Shown here: positions 47,112-56,231 of the stretch, one piece after another | Layout: every line of letters begins with the position of its first letter | Position numbering within the stretch: the first letter of the stretch is position 1 | Assembly (NCBI GenBank): GCA_945878375.1 | Contig: CAMDWG010000006.1 | Coordinates: 124,001-188,000 of the forward strand | Direction of reading: 5' to 3' | DNA: 64,000 nt | Source: Roseomonas mucosa | GTDB lineage: Bacteria; Pseudomonadota; Alphaproteobacteria; Acetobacterales; Acetobacteraceae | Position numbers and translations under genes: made by a program | The notes under the pieces: model-generated | Told to the model about the DNA's origin: nothing | Database searches by the model: none | The model's input: only the letters and a program-made list of their open reading frames with translations

Positions 47112-47960
47112 TCAGGCCGGGTCCTGGTCCTCGTCTTCGGCGGCGCGGCCGAAGGGGCAAAGCCCGTGCTTGCCGCGGTCCCGCGCGAAATCCAGGATCT
47201 CCGCGACCAGCGCATTGTCCGGATGCGCGGCGGCGACGGCTTCGATCTGGTCCTCGATCCGGCCGCCGCGATAGAGGTCGTGCACCGCGCGCGCCACCAC
47301 CATCACCTGGTCCTTCGAAAGACCCAGCCGGCGGCGCAGCGCGATGGTGTTGAGCCCGTAGAGCTTCGCGCGATACCCCTTCGCACGCCCGAAGGGCAGC
47401 ACGTTGCGCTCCACCCCGGTCATGCCCGCAACCAGCGCCATCCGGCCGATCCGCACGAATTGCTGGATGGCCGCCGCACCCTGGATCACGGCGTGATCGC
47501 CGACCTCCACATGCCCCGCCAGCCCCGCCTGGTTGACCATGATGACGCCGTTGCCGACGCGGCAGTCATGCGCGATGTGGACGACGCACATCAGCAGGCA
47601 ATCCGCGCCCACGCGCGTCATGCCATCGCCGCCGACGGAGCCGCGATGGATCGTGACCTGTTCGCGGATCTGGGTGCGCGGGCCGATGACGACGCCGGTC
47701 GGCTCGCCCTTGTACTTCAGGTCCTGCGGCGCCATCCCGATCGTCGTGAAGGGGAAGACGCGCACGCCCGCGCCGAGATGCGTATGCCCCTCGACCACGA
47801 CATGCGAGACGAGTTCCACCCCCTCCTCCAGCACGCAGTCCGGCCCCACGACGCAACCCGGCCCGATGCGGCAGCCGGGGGCGATGGAGGCGCCGGGGGC
47901 GACGAAGGCGGTCGGGGAGATGATGGCGGCGGGGGATACCCCGCGGAGGTTCTGGTCCAA
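47112..47960 (-). CDS. lpxA: UDP-N-acetylglucosamine acyltransferase
   Basis: This 282-residue enzyme does the first step of lipid A synthesis, moving a 3-hydroxyacyl chain to UDP-GlcNAc. The N-terminal half is a left-handed beta helix of hexapeptide repeats (PTAFVAPGASIAPGCRIG and on), and the catalytic His is in VVHIAHDC. The C-terminal part has LYGLNTIALRRRLGL. The start is TTG 47960, seven bases after the fabZ stop, since no ATG or GTG is available in frame. A C-terminal acidic tail is present. Confidence 0.94.
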   Translation of the reverse strand: MDQNLRGVSPAAIISPTAFVAPGASIAPGCRIGPGCVVGPDCVLEEGVELVSHVVVEGHTHLGAGVRVFPFTTIGMAPQDLKYKGEPTGVVIGPRTQIREQVTIHRGSVGGDGMTRVGADCLLMCVVHIAHDCRVGNGVIMVNQAGLAGHVEVGDHAVIQGAAAIQQFVRIGRMALVAGMTGVERNVLPFGRAKGYRAKLYGLNTIALRRRLGLSKDQVMVVARAVHDLYRGGRIEDQIEAVAAAHPDNALVAEILDFARDRGKHGLCPFGRAAEDEDQDPA

Positions 47961-47967
47961 GGTCCGG

Positions 47968-48468
47968 CTACTTGTCGAGGATCATGGCGGAATAGGTAGC
48001 TTCCGCGACCAGCTTGCCTTCCACCATCGCCTCGCCCCGGAACTTCCAGACGGAGCCGCGCCGCTTTTCCTTCGCGACATGGATCCGCATCTGGTCGCCG
48101 GGGACGACCGGCTTGCGGAACTTCGCATCCTCGACGGTCATGAAATAGACCAGCTTGCCGGCCGCGGCCGGGCCGAGCGTCTCGACCACCAGCACGGCAG
48201 CGGTCTGGGCCATGCTCTCGATGATCAGCACGCCGGGGAAGACCGGGTGGCGCGGGAAATGCCCCTGGAAGAAGGGCTCGTTCATCGAGACATTCTTGAT
48301 GCCGACGCAGGAATGGTCGCGGCGGATCTCCACCACGCGGTCGACAAGCAGGAACGGATAGCGGTGCGGGATCGCATCCATGATCCGGCCGATGTCGTAG
48401 GTGGCGAGGTCGCCATCCACGGGCGCCGGCTGGGTGGCGTCCGAACCGGCTGCTGCGCTCGAATCCAT
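47968..48468 (-). CDS. fabZ: 3-hydroxyacyl-[acyl-carrier-protein] dehydratase FabZ
   Basis: This 166-residue hot-dog-fold dehydratase works in fatty acid elongation. The catalytic His is in AIPHRYPFLLVDRV and the Glu in IESMAQ, with NEPFFQGHFPRHPVFPGVL between them. An N-terminal extension of about 25 residues (Ser/Ala-rich) precedes. AGGAG lies close before the ATG. Precedes lpxA, competing with LpxA for the same hydroxyacyl pool. Confidence 0.95.
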   Translation of the reverse strand: MDSSAAAGSDATQPAPVDGDLATYDIGRIMDAIPHRYPFLLVDRVVEIRRDHSCVGIKNVSMNEPFFQGHFPRHPVFPGVLIIESMAQTAAVLVVETLGPAAAGKLVYFMTVEDAKFRKPVVPGDQMRIHVAKEKRRGSVWKFRGEAMVEGKLVAEATYSAMILDK

Positions 48469-48490
48469 GCGCTCCTCTCATCCCCCGAAC

Positions 48491-48517
48491 GGGCCGCGCG
48501 ATCCTGTGGCGCGGCCC
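48491..48517 (-). terminator. Hairpin in the lpxD-fabZ gap
   Basis: GGGCCGCGC and GCGCGGCCC form a 9-bp stem with a nine-base loop, 23 bases before the fabZ start on the transcribed strand. The 176-base gap here is the longest within the lipid A block, so a secondary promoter or attenuator may lie in it. Confidence 0.4.
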
Positions 48518-48644
48518 AGCCTATCGGTGCCTCGACCAGAGCGGCCGGGGCATGAACCCATCTGCGCCGATCCGTTCACAGACTTGTCATATCCGAACGG
48601 AGCAGCCTTCCCATCGGAAAGCAATCCGCCCGGCCGCGCCCGGA

Positions 48645-49673
48645 CTATCCCCGGCTTGGCTTCTGCCCCAGACGCCGCAGCGCGGCAAAGGCACGGAGCG
48701 CGTCCTTCGCGGGCCATGCCGGGCTGCCGACGACATCGGACCCCGCCGGCACATCGCCCATCACCCCGGCCTGCGCCCCGATCCGCTCCCGATCGCCGAT
48801 TGTCAGATGCCCGGTGATGCCAGCCTGGCCGCCGAGCTGCACGCCATCGCCGACGGTCGTGGAGCCCGAGATGCCGACCTGCGCCACCACCACGCAACCC
48901 CGCCCGAGGCGCACGTTGTGGCCGATCTGTACCAAATTGTCGAGGCGCGTGCCCGCCCCCAGCACCGTATCCGCCTGGCTGCCGCGATCGATGCAGGCAT
49001 TGGCGCCGACCTCGACGAAATCGCCCAGGATGACGCGGCCGAGTTGCGGCATCGTCTCGAACCGCCCCTCCGGCGTCACGGCGAAGCCGAAGCCTTCCTG
49101 GCCCACGCGCGCGCCGGGATGCAGCACCACGCGGCGGCCGGCGATGCAATGGCTGATCGTGGCATGCGCGCCGATCCGGCACCCCTCTCCCAGCACCACG
49201 CCATCGCCCAGCACGGCATGCGGACCGATGATCGATCCCGCACCGATCTCCGCCCCCGCCCCGATCACCGCCAGCGGCCCGATCTCGCAGCCCTCGCCGA
49301 TAAGGGCCGTGGGATCGACGACGGCGGAAGCGTGGATGCCGGGGCGTGGGCCGGGACGCGGATGCAGCGCCGCGGCCAGCCGCGCGAAGCCGAGATAGGG
49401 CTGCGCGGTGACGATCGCGGCAACGCCCTCGGGCAGCTTCGCGGCGAATTCCTCAGCCAGCACGACCGCCGTGGCCCGCGTGGTCGCGAGTTGCCCCGCA
49501 TAGCGGCGATTATCGAGGAAGGAGACTTCACCGGGCATGGCGCCGGCCAGCGGGCCGACGCCGGCGATGCGCGCCAGCGGATCGCCGCCGCGCAGCGCCC
49601 CGCCGGCCAGGGCCGCCGCATCCGCCAGTGACAAGGGCGGGCCTGGCGGGTGGAAACGCGGATCGGCGGTCAT
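48645..49673 (-). CDS. lpxD: UDP-3-O-acylglucosamine N-acyltransferase
   Basis: This 342-residue enzyme adds the second acyl chain in lipid A synthesis. After an N-terminal uridine-binding domain (about 1-100, with VSFLDNRRYAGQL), a left-handed beta helix of hexapeptides runs from about 110 to 300. The catalytic His is in the LDNLVQIGHNVRLGRGC region, followed by GISGSTTVGDGVQLGGQAG. It lies between skp and fabZ. Confidence 0.95.
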   Translation of the reverse strand: MTADPRFHPPGPPLSLADAAALAGGALRGGDPLARIAGVGPLAGAMPGEVSFLDNRRYAGQLATTRATAVVLAEEFAAKLPEGVAAIVTAQPYLGFARLAAALHPRPGPRPGIHASAVVDPTALIGEGCEIGPLAVIGAGAEIGAGSIIGPHAVLGDGVVLGEGCRIGAHATISHCIAGRRVVLHPGARVGQEGFGFAVTPEGRFETMPQLGRVILGDFVEVGANACIDRGSQADTVLGAGTRLDNLVQIGHNVRLGRGCVVVAQVGISGSTTVGDGVQLGGQAGITGHLTIGDRERIGAQAGVMGDVPAGSDVVGSPAWPAKDALRAFAALRRLGQKPSRG

Positions 49674-49686
49674 GCGGGGAAGCCGG

Positions 49687-50472
49687 TCAGTTGCGCGGCG
49701 CCGCGGGCTGGCCGGTGCGTGGCTGCACCGCCGGCTGCGCGCCGGCCGGGCGCTGCCCGGCGGCGGCGGGCGCGGCGGGCGCGGCGGGCGGCGCCGGCAT
49801 CTGGCCCTCGGGCGGCAGGTTCACCGTGCGCAGGACACGGTTGAGCTGGGCGGCGACTTCGTCCGTGATGTCGAAGCCCGGCTCATTGAAGATCACCAAT
49901 TGGCGCGGCACGACGAAATTGATCCCGCGGCTCTGCGCCACCTGGGTGATGACCGCGCCGAGCGCGCGTTCGATCTGCTGCAGCCCGGCCTGGCCGGCCG
50001 CTTCCAGCGCGCGGTTGCGGTCGCGGAAGATGCCCTGGGCGGCGCTGATCCGATCCTGCAGCGCGCGCTCCCGCTCTCGCAGCGTCTCGGGCGGCAGGGT
50101 GGCCCGGGCGGCGGCCAGCGCCTGCTGTTCCTCGCGCCAGCGGCCCTGTTCGCGCTGCAGATCCTCGTTCAGCCGCGCGCGGCGGCGCTCCAGCTCCTCC
50201 CGCACCTGGTTGAAGGCGGCGGAGAGGCGGTTGACCTCGGGCACATCGACCATGGCGAGAACCGGCGCGGGGGGGCGCTGGCCGGCCGCGGGGCGCTGCT
50301 GCGCCTGGGCGGCGGCGGGTGGGCGCTGCTGGGCGGGCGGCTGGGTGGCGGCAGGCGGGCGCTGGCCTTGGCCGGGGATGAACCACTCCTGGCCCTGCTG
50401 CTGCGCAGGCGCGCTGCCGGGCGCCAGCAGGATAAGCAGCGGAAGGCCAGTCAGAAGGTGGCGAAGGCGCAT
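49687..50472 (-). CDS. skp: Skp/OmpH-family periplasmic chaperone
   Basis: This 261-residue protein has a signal peptide (to about SAPAQ, residue 24), then an unusual Gln/Pro/Ala-rich stretch (about 25-70), the OmpH domain with a long helical pair (NQVREELERRRARLNEDLQRE and onward) and RGINFVVPRQLVIFNEPGFDITDEV, and a second Pro/Ala/Gln-rich tail. OmpH/Skp chaperones hold unfolded outer-membrane proteins for BamA. E. coli Skp is about 160 residues, so the low-complexity ends are extra. It is 20 bases after bamA. Confidence 0.88.
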   Translation of the reverse strand: MRLRHLLTGLPLLILLAPGSAPAQQQGQEWFIPGQGQRPPAATQPPAQQRPPAAAQAQQRPAAGQRPPAPVLAMVDVPEVNRLSAAFNQVREELERRRARLNEDLQREQGRWREEQQALAAARATLPPETLRERERALQDRISAAQGIFRDRNRALEAAGQAGLQQIERALGAVITQVAQSRGINFVVPRQLVIFNEPGFDITDEVAAQLNRVLRTVNLPPEGQMPAPPAAPAAPAAAGQRPAGAQPAVQPRTGQPAAPRN

Positions 50473-50492
50473 CGTGTGGAGATTCCCGTCGG

Positions 50493-52820
50493 TCAGAAGC
50501 GCGTGCCGAAGCCGAAGCGCACAAGTTGGGTCTGGTCGTAGGATTTCTTCACCACGGCCTGGGCGACGTCGATGTTGATCAATCCGATCGGCGTGCGCCA
50601 GGAGATGCCGACGCCGACGCCCACGCGGGGATCGGCATCATCCACCACGCCAAGGTCCGTCACCGGGGTCTCGGACAGGGAGCCGACATCGACGAAGGCG
50701 CGTCCGAGCAGGCCGAGTTCCGACGGCACCGGCAGCGGGAAGCGCAGCTCGGTCGTCTGGGTCCAGATCAACCGCCCGCCCAGCGGATCCTTGTCGATGC
50801 TGGCCACGTCGCGCGGCCCCGCGCCGGCCAAGGCGAAGCCGCGCAGATTGTCGCCGCCCAGGAAGAAGCGGTCGATGATGCGCTCATCGCGATCCCCCCA
50901 TGGCTCCAGAAGCCCCGCCCCCGCCTGCAGCACCAGGACGAAGTCGCGGTCGCCAAGGGCCCGTTCCAGCGGGAAATAGACCGCCGTATCGCCCCGCAGG
51001 CGCACATAGGACACATCGCCGCCCAGGCCCGCGACATCGGTGCCCACCCGCAGCACATAGCCCGCCCGCGGCTCGATCCGGCTGTCGCGGACATCGTAGG
51101 CCAGGGTCGTGCCGAGCTGGGACAGCAGCGTCTCGCCCTCCTGTTCCCGGATGAACCGGCTGGCTTTCAGGCCGACATCGAAGATGTTCCGGTTCACCAG
51201 GCTATAGGCCCAGGATTGCCGCACCCTTTCGTTGAACTCGTAGCCGGAGCGCAGCACCACGCCGTAGCGTTCCTCGGAGTAGGACGCGACCTCCTGCAGG
51301 TTGCGCTCCAGGTAGAAGATGTCGAAGCCGGCGGAGAGGTTGCGGTCGAGGAAGGCCGGATCGGTCACCGAGAAATCGACCTGCTGGCGCCGCTGCGCCA
51401 GCATCGCCTGCAGTCGCGCATCGACCCCGTTGCCGAGGAAATTGCGTTCGCGGATGCCGAAATCCGCCAGGAAGCCGGCATCGGTGGAAAAGCCGCCGCC
51501 GACCGAGATCTCACCCGTCGGCCGTTCGGTCACGGTGGTGTTCAGCACCGTCCGGTCCGGGCGCGTGCCGGGCTGGGGCTGGATATCCACATTCATGAAA
51601 TAGCCGAGATCGCGGATGCGCTGGCGCGAACGGCGGATCTGCGCGGTGCTGAGCGGGTCACCTTCCGCCATCCGCATTTCGCGGCGGATCACGCGGTCCG
51701 CGGTACGGGTGTTGCCGGTGATCTCGATGCGTTCGACGAAGGTCCGCGGACCTTCCGCGATCTCGAAGACCAGGTCGACGGTCTGGGCGTCACGGTTGCG
51801 GGTGACGCGGGGGCGGACCTCGGCGAAGGGCACCTGGGCCAGTGCGGGGCTGTCGGTCATCGCCTCCACGGCGCGTTCCACCGCATCGCCATCGTACCAG
51901 TCGCCGGCGCTGATCGAGAGCCGCGACTGCAGCTGCGCCACGTCGACGCCACGGATCGACGATGTGACGTCGACCTGGCCGACCGCGTAGCGCGGGCCTT
52001 CCTCGATGGTGAAGGTGACGAAGAAGCCGGAATTGTCCGGCGCGAGCTCGGCGGTCGATCCGGTGATCTGCACATCCGCATAGCCGTTGCGGAGGTAGTA
52101 GCGCCGCAGCAGCTCACGGTCGAAGTTCAGCCGTTCCGGATCGTAGATGTCTGAGCTGGACAGCAGCCGGTACCAGGCCTGTTCCCGCGTGGCGATCGCG
52201 TCGCGCAGGCGGCTGTCGGAGAAAGCCGCGTTGCCCACGAAGCTGACGCGGGTAACGAGCGCGGTCTCGCCCTCGGTCACCTCGAACACCACGTCGACGC
52301 GGTTCTGGTCGAGCTGGATGATCTTCGGCTCGACCCGCGCGGCGAAGCGGCCGCGGCGGGCATAGAGGTCGAGGATGCGCTGGCGGTCGGCCTGCGCCTG
52401 CTGCGGCGTGAAGACGGCGCGCGGGCGGAGCGTGGCCTCGGCGCGCAGCACATCCTCGGAGACGCGGGCATTGCCCTCGAAGGCGACGCGGTTGACGATC
52501 GGGTTTTCCTCGACCGTCACGCGGATGCGGTCGCCCTGCCGCGCCACCCGCACGTCGCGGAACAGGCCGGTTGCGAACAGCGTCCGCAGCGACCGGTCCA
52601 GCCGGTCCGCGTCGAAGGCGTCGCCGGGCTGGAGCAGCATGTAGGACCGGATGGTCTCGGCCTCGATCCGCTGGTTGCCGACCACATCGATGCCACGGAT
52701 CACCCCCTGGGCCTGCGCGGGGCTGGCGGCGCGGGGCCGCTGCTGCGCCTCCGCCGCGGCGAACAGGCCGAGGGTCAGGCAGGCGCTTGCGGCGAGCAGG
52801 AACAGCCGGATGGCGACCAA
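50493..52820 (-). CDS. bamA: Outer-membrane protein assembly factor BamA
   Basis: This 775-residue Omp85 protein is the core of the beta-barrel assembly machine. The signal peptide is followed by five POTRA domains (about 35-425; VIRGIDVVGNQRIEAETIRSY starts the first) and a beta barrel with the family motif in TQTTELRFPLPVPSELG. It ends in Phe (FGFGTRF), as needed for Bam recognition. The start is TTG 52820 with AGGGA about eight bases before it. A single dispensable-looking gap of 146 bases follows rseP. Confidence 0.94.
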   Translation of the reverse strand: MVAIRLFLLAASACLTLGLFAAAEAQQRPRAASPAQAQGVIRGIDVVGNQRIEAETIRSYMLLQPGDAFDADRLDRSLRTLFATGLFRDVRVARQGDRIRVTVEENPIVNRVAFEGNARVSEDVLRAEATLRPRAVFTPQQAQADRQRILDLYARRGRFAARVEPKIIQLDQNRVDVVFEVTEGETALVTRVSFVGNAAFSDSRLRDAIATREQAWYRLLSSSDIYDPERLNFDRELLRRYYLRNGYADVQITGSTAELAPDNSGFFVTFTIEEGPRYAVGQVDVTSSIRGVDVAQLQSRLSISAGDWYDGDAVERAVEAMTDSPALAQVPFAEVRPRVTRNRDAQTVDLVFEIAEGPRTFVERIEITGNTRTADRVIRREMRMAEGDPLSTAQIRRSRQRIRDLGYFMNVDIQPQPGTRPDRTVLNTTVTERPTGEISVGGGFSTDAGFLADFGIRERNFLGNGVDARLQAMLAQRRQQVDFSVTDPAFLDRNLSAGFDIFYLERNLQEVASYSEERYGVVLRSGYEFNERVRQSWAYSLVNRNIFDVGLKASRFIREQEGETLLSQLGTTLAYDVRDSRIEPRAGYVLRVGTDVAGLGGDVSYVRLRGDTAVYFPLERALGDRDFVLVLQAGAGLLEPWGDRDERIIDRFFLGGDNLRGFALAGAGPRDVASIDKDPLGGRLIWTQTTELRFPLPVPSELGLLGRAFVDVGSLSETPVTDLGVVDDADPRVGVGVGISWRTPIGLINIDVAQAVVKKSYDQTQLVRFGFGTRF

Positions 52821-52966
52821 GACGAGATTCCCTGGTGCGTGATGAGGCCCCGTGTCCTACCCGAACCGCCCTTGGCACGCCACCCTGGCCATGGGCGCGG
52901 CCGTGTTCCGAGGGGCTGTGGCCGCTCCGCGCGGCCACGACTCGTCCAGGCACTCCTGGAGGCGCT

Positions 52967-54076
52967 TCACCCGAACAGCCCGCCCACCCAGCGGAACACC
53001 CCGAAATTGGTCAGGTCGTTCCAGGTGGCGAAGACGAACAGGCCGATCAGCAGGGCGAAGCCGGCGCGGAAGCCGATCTCCTGCGCCTTGGGCGGCAGCG
53101 GGCGGCCGCGGATCGCCTCGGCCGCGTAGAACATCAGGTGGCCGCCATCCAGCATCGGAATCGGGAACAGGTTGATCAGCGCCAGGTTCACCGAAAGGAT
53201 CGCCATGAAGCTCACCAGGCTCGCGAAGCCCAGCGCCGCCGCATCCCCCGCGATCTTGCCGATGCCGAGCGGGCCGCCGAGATCCTCCGTCCCGCGGCTG
53301 CCGGTGATCATCTGCCCGACCGCCGCCAGCGTCTGCACGCTGATGTCCCAGGTCTGCACCGTGCCGCGCCAGAGCGCGCTGAACGGATCGAGCCGCTCGA
53401 ACTCCGCCGGGCCCGAGCCGACGCCCAGCACACCGACCGACCGCCCTTCCCCGCCGCGCGACTCCGGCACCGCGCGGACCACGCGCTCGCGGCCTTCGCG
53501 CAGGATGGTGACCTCGATAGGGGTGCCGGCGCGCGGCTGGATGTGGCGCTGCACTTCGTCGAACCGCGCCACCGCCTGCCCATCGAGCGCCAGGATTCGG
53601 TCGCCGGGCAGCAGCCCGGCGCGCTCGGCGGCTGAATTCTCCGCCACCGCCCCGATGGTGGTCGTGCCCTTCGGCACGCCGACGGTCACATAGATCAGCC
53701 CGAACAGCAGGGCCGCGAGCAGGAAATTGGCCGCCGGCCCGGCCGCGACGACGATGGCGCGGTCCTTCACCGGCTTGTCGTGGAAGGTCTCGCCCGGGCG
53801 CCATTGCGCCTTGGTCTCAGGCGAGGCGTCCTCGGCCGTTTCCTGGCCATGCAGCTTCACATAGCCACCCAGCGGGATCCAGCCGATCCGCCAATCCGTC
53901 CCCCGCCGGTCGGTCCAGGAGGCGATCGGGCGGCCGAAGCCAACTGCGAAGCGCTCCACATGGATGCCCCGCCAGCGCGCCGCCAGGTAGTGGCCGAGTT
54001 CGTGGATGAAGACGAGCACGCCCAGCACCAGGATGAAGGCCAGGACGGTGCGGACCGGATCGGGCAGGAAATCCAC
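52967..54076 (-). CDS. rseP: RseP site-2 zinc metalloprotease
   Basis: This 369-residue intramembrane protease has the HELGH zinc motif (25-29) in the first helix, a PDZ domain in the middle (about 115-190) and the third zinc ligand in LINLFPIPMLDGGH near 310. It cuts anti-sigma factors in the envelope stress response. The start is GTG 54076 with AGGAG seven bases before it. It sits between dxr and bamA, as in most alphaproteobacteria. Confidence 0.94.
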   Translation of the reverse strand: MDFLPDPVRTVLAFILVLGVLVFIHELGHYLAARWRGIHVERFAVGFGRPIASWTDRRGTDWRIGWIPLGGYVKLHGQETAEDASPETKAQWRPGETFHDKPVKDRAIVVAAGPAANFLLAALLFGLIYVTVGVPKGTTTIGAVAENSAAERAGLLPGDRILALDGQAVARFDEVQRHIQPRAGTPIEVTILREGRERVVRAVPESRGGEGRSVGVLGVGSGPAEFERLDPFSALWRGTVQTWDISVQTLAAVGQMITGSRGTEDLGGPLGIGKIAGDAAALGFASLVSFMAILSVNLALINLFPIPMLDGGHLMFYAAEAIRGRPLPPKAQEIGFRAGFALLIGLFVFATWNDLTNFGVFRWVGGLFG

Positions 54077-54111
54077 GTATCTCTCCTAAGGCGCAGGGCG
54101 CCGGGTACAGT

Positions 54112-55281
54112 TCAGGCCAGCGCGACGCGCGCCTCGGCCAGCCGGCCCGCGACCAGCCGCGCCTCGGCATCCAGCGCCAGGATCGCCTCGAGGCCATCCG
54201 GGCGGGCCCCGGCCAGGCTCGCCATCGTCTCCGCGACCACCGTCGCGATGTCGAGGAAGCGCAGGCGACGGTCTAGGAACAGCGCCACCGCCGTCTCATT
54301 CGCCGCGTTCAATATGGTTGGGGCCCCGCCGCCTGCCATCAAGGCCTCTCGCGCCAGGCGCAGCGCGGGGAAGCGGATCGGGTCGGGGGCGAAGAATTCG
54401 AGCTTCGCCAGCGCCGCGAGATCCAGGCGGGGCGTCTCCGCCCGCATCCGCCGCGGCCAGGCGAGCGCATGGGCAATGGGGGTGCGCATATCGGGCGAGC
54501 CGAGCTGCGCCAGGATGGAGCCATCCGCATAATGCACCATGCCGTGGACGGCGGATTGCGGATGCACCAGCACGTCGATCCGCGCCGATGGCAGGGCAAA
54601 CAGCCGCGCGGCCTCGATGACCTCGAGGCCCTTGTTCATCATGGTGGCCGAATCGATGGAAATCTTGGCGCCCATCGACCAGGTCGGGTGCTTCAGCGCC
54701 TGTTCGGGCGTGACGCGCGCCATCTGGTCCAGCGTCCAGTCGCGGAACGGGCCGCCGGAGGCCGTGAGCACGATCCGGTCGATGCCCCGCGGGTCATCCC
54801 CATGCAGGCATTGGAAGATGGCGTTGTGCTCGGAATCGACGGGCAGCAGCGTGGCGCCGCCCTGGCGTGCGGCGTCCATCACCAATTCGGCCGCGCAGAC
54901 CAGGCTTTCCTTGTTCGCCAGCGCCAGCGTGCCGCCCCGCGCGAGCGCCGCCAGCGTCGAACGCAGCCCCGCCGCGCCGACGATGGCCGCCATGGTCCAG
55001 TCGGCCGGGCGCGCCGCGGCGTCCACGACCGCATCCGGCCCGGCGGCGAGTTCGATCCCCCGCCCGCCCAGCGCATCCTTCAGCGCGGCATAGGCGCCCG
55101 GATCGGCGACCACCGCGACACGCGGGCGGAGCCTGAGGGCCTGCGCGGCCAGCGTCGGGACATCCTTGTTGGCGACCAGCGCCTCGATGCGGAAGGCGCC
55201 GGGCTCGGCCGCATCCATCAAGGCCATGGTGGAGCGGCCGATGGAGCCGGTGGCGCCCAGGATCGAGACGGAACGGGTCAA
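54112..55281 (-). CDS. dxr: 1-deoxy-D-xylulose 5-phosphate reductoisomerase
   Basis: This 389-residue NADPH-dependent enzyme is the second step of the MEP isoprenoid pathway, feeding undecaprenyl phosphate through UppS. The nucleotide motif is ILGATGSIGRSTM (about 7-19). Substrate motifs include ALANKESLVCA, PVDSEHNAIFQCL, LTASGGPFRDW, HPTWSMGAKISIDSATMMNKGLE, split by residues here, and HPQSAVHGMVHYADGS. The start is TTG 55281; GGTGGTGAG lies a few bases before it and no in-frame ATG or GTG exists nearer. Confidence 0.95.
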   Translation of the reverse strand: MTRSVSILGATGSIGRSTMALMDAAEPGAFRIEALVANKDVPTLAAQALRLRPRVAVVADPGAYAALKDALGGRGIELAAGPDAVVDAAARPADWTMAAIVGAAGLRSTLAALARGGTLALANKESLVCAAELVMDAARQGGATLLPVDSEHNAIFQCLHGDDPRGIDRIVLTASGGPFRDWTLDQMARVTPEQALKHPTWSMGAKISIDSATMMNKGLEVIEAARLFALPSARIDVLVHPQSAVHGMVHYADGSILAQLGSPDMRTPIAHALAWPRRMRAETPRLDLAALAKLEFFAPDPIRFPALRLAREALMAGGGAPTILNAANETAVALFLDRRLRFLDIATVVAETMASLAGARPDGLEAILALDAEARLVAGRLAEARVALA

Positions 55282-55329
55282 ATGCTCACCACCCCCATGG
55301 TCACAGCCTCGCGCACTCCGCGTGCTGGC

Positions 55330-56217
55330 CTACCAGCCCCACAATACCCGCCCCTGCCCGAGCGCGAAGGACAGCAGCGCCGCGACCGGTGCCGCGGCCA
55401 GTACGCCATCCATCCGGTCGAGCAGCCCGCCATGACCGGGGATCAGGCGGGAACTGTCCTTCACGTCGAAATGGCGCTTGATCGCGCTCTCCAGCAGGTC
55501 GCCGGCCTGTGAGGCTACCCCGAGCAGCCCCGCCACCGCCACCACCGCCACCGAGGAAGCGCCTGGGGTGAAGACGGCCGCCGTGGCCAGCGCGATCAGC
55601 ATCGCCGCCAGCAGCCCCCCCGCCGCCCCCGACCAGGTCTTGTTCGGCGAGACCGCCGGCCAGAGCTTCGGCCCGCCGAAAGCCCGGCCCGCCATGTAGG
55701 CGCCGATATCCGACGCCCAGACCACGAGGAACAGGAACAGCACATTGGCGCGCCCGGCTTCGTTGTCGTGGCGCAACTCGATCAGCGCGATGCCCGCCAG
55801 GCCGATATACAGCACGCCGAACGCAAGCCGCAGCGCCGGCTGGGTGAGCTTCGCCGCCATCGTCTGGGCGAACCACCAGGAGGCCAGGAAGCCGGCGCCG
55901 AGCACGACCAGCGAAACCCGGACATGGTTGGTCACCGCCAGACCGCCCGCGGCCAGCACGGCCAGCGGCACCGCCATGCCCGGCAGCACGCGCACGCGCC
56001 GGCCGCACATATGCACCCATTCCCAGGCCAGCAGCGCCACCATCAGCGCCATCATGCCCGCGAAGGCTTCCGCCCCCAGCCAGATGCAGGCCAAGGCGGC
56101 GGGGCCGAGGACCATGGCGGACAGCGCGCGCTTCCGCAGGTCGCCCCATTTCTTCGCCTGCGCGGCCGATTCCGCGAGGGCCGCGGGGCCGCGGCCGCGC
56201 CGCTGCTTCCCGTTCAC
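55330..56217 (-). CDS. cdsA: Phosphatidate cytidylyltransferase
   Basis: This membrane enzyme of about 295 residues makes CDP-diacylglycerol, the precursor of all major phospholipids. It has seven or so helices and the CDS signature SAIKRHFDVKDSSRLIPG followed by HGGLLDRMDG near the C-terminus. The start is uncertain; GTG 56217, 15 bases after the uppS stop, is chosen. The long open frame further upstream is inside uppS. Placed between uppS and dxr. Confidence 0.9.
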   Translation of the reverse strand: MNGKQRRGRGPAALAESAAQAKKWGDLRKRALSAMVLGPAALACIWLGAEAFAGMMALMVALLAWEWVHMCGRRVRVLPGMAVPLAVLAAGGLAVTNHVRVSLVVLGAGFLASWWFAQTMAAKLTQPALRLAFGVLYIGLAGIALIELRHDNEAGRANVLFLFLVVWASDIGAYMAGRAFGGPKLWPAVSPNKTWSGAAGGLLAAMLIALATAAVFTPGASSVAVVAVAGLLGVASQAGDLLESAIKRHFDVKDSSRLIPGHGGLLDRMDGVLAAAPVAALLSFALGQGRVLWGW

Positions 56218-56231
56218 GATCCCGCTATGCC

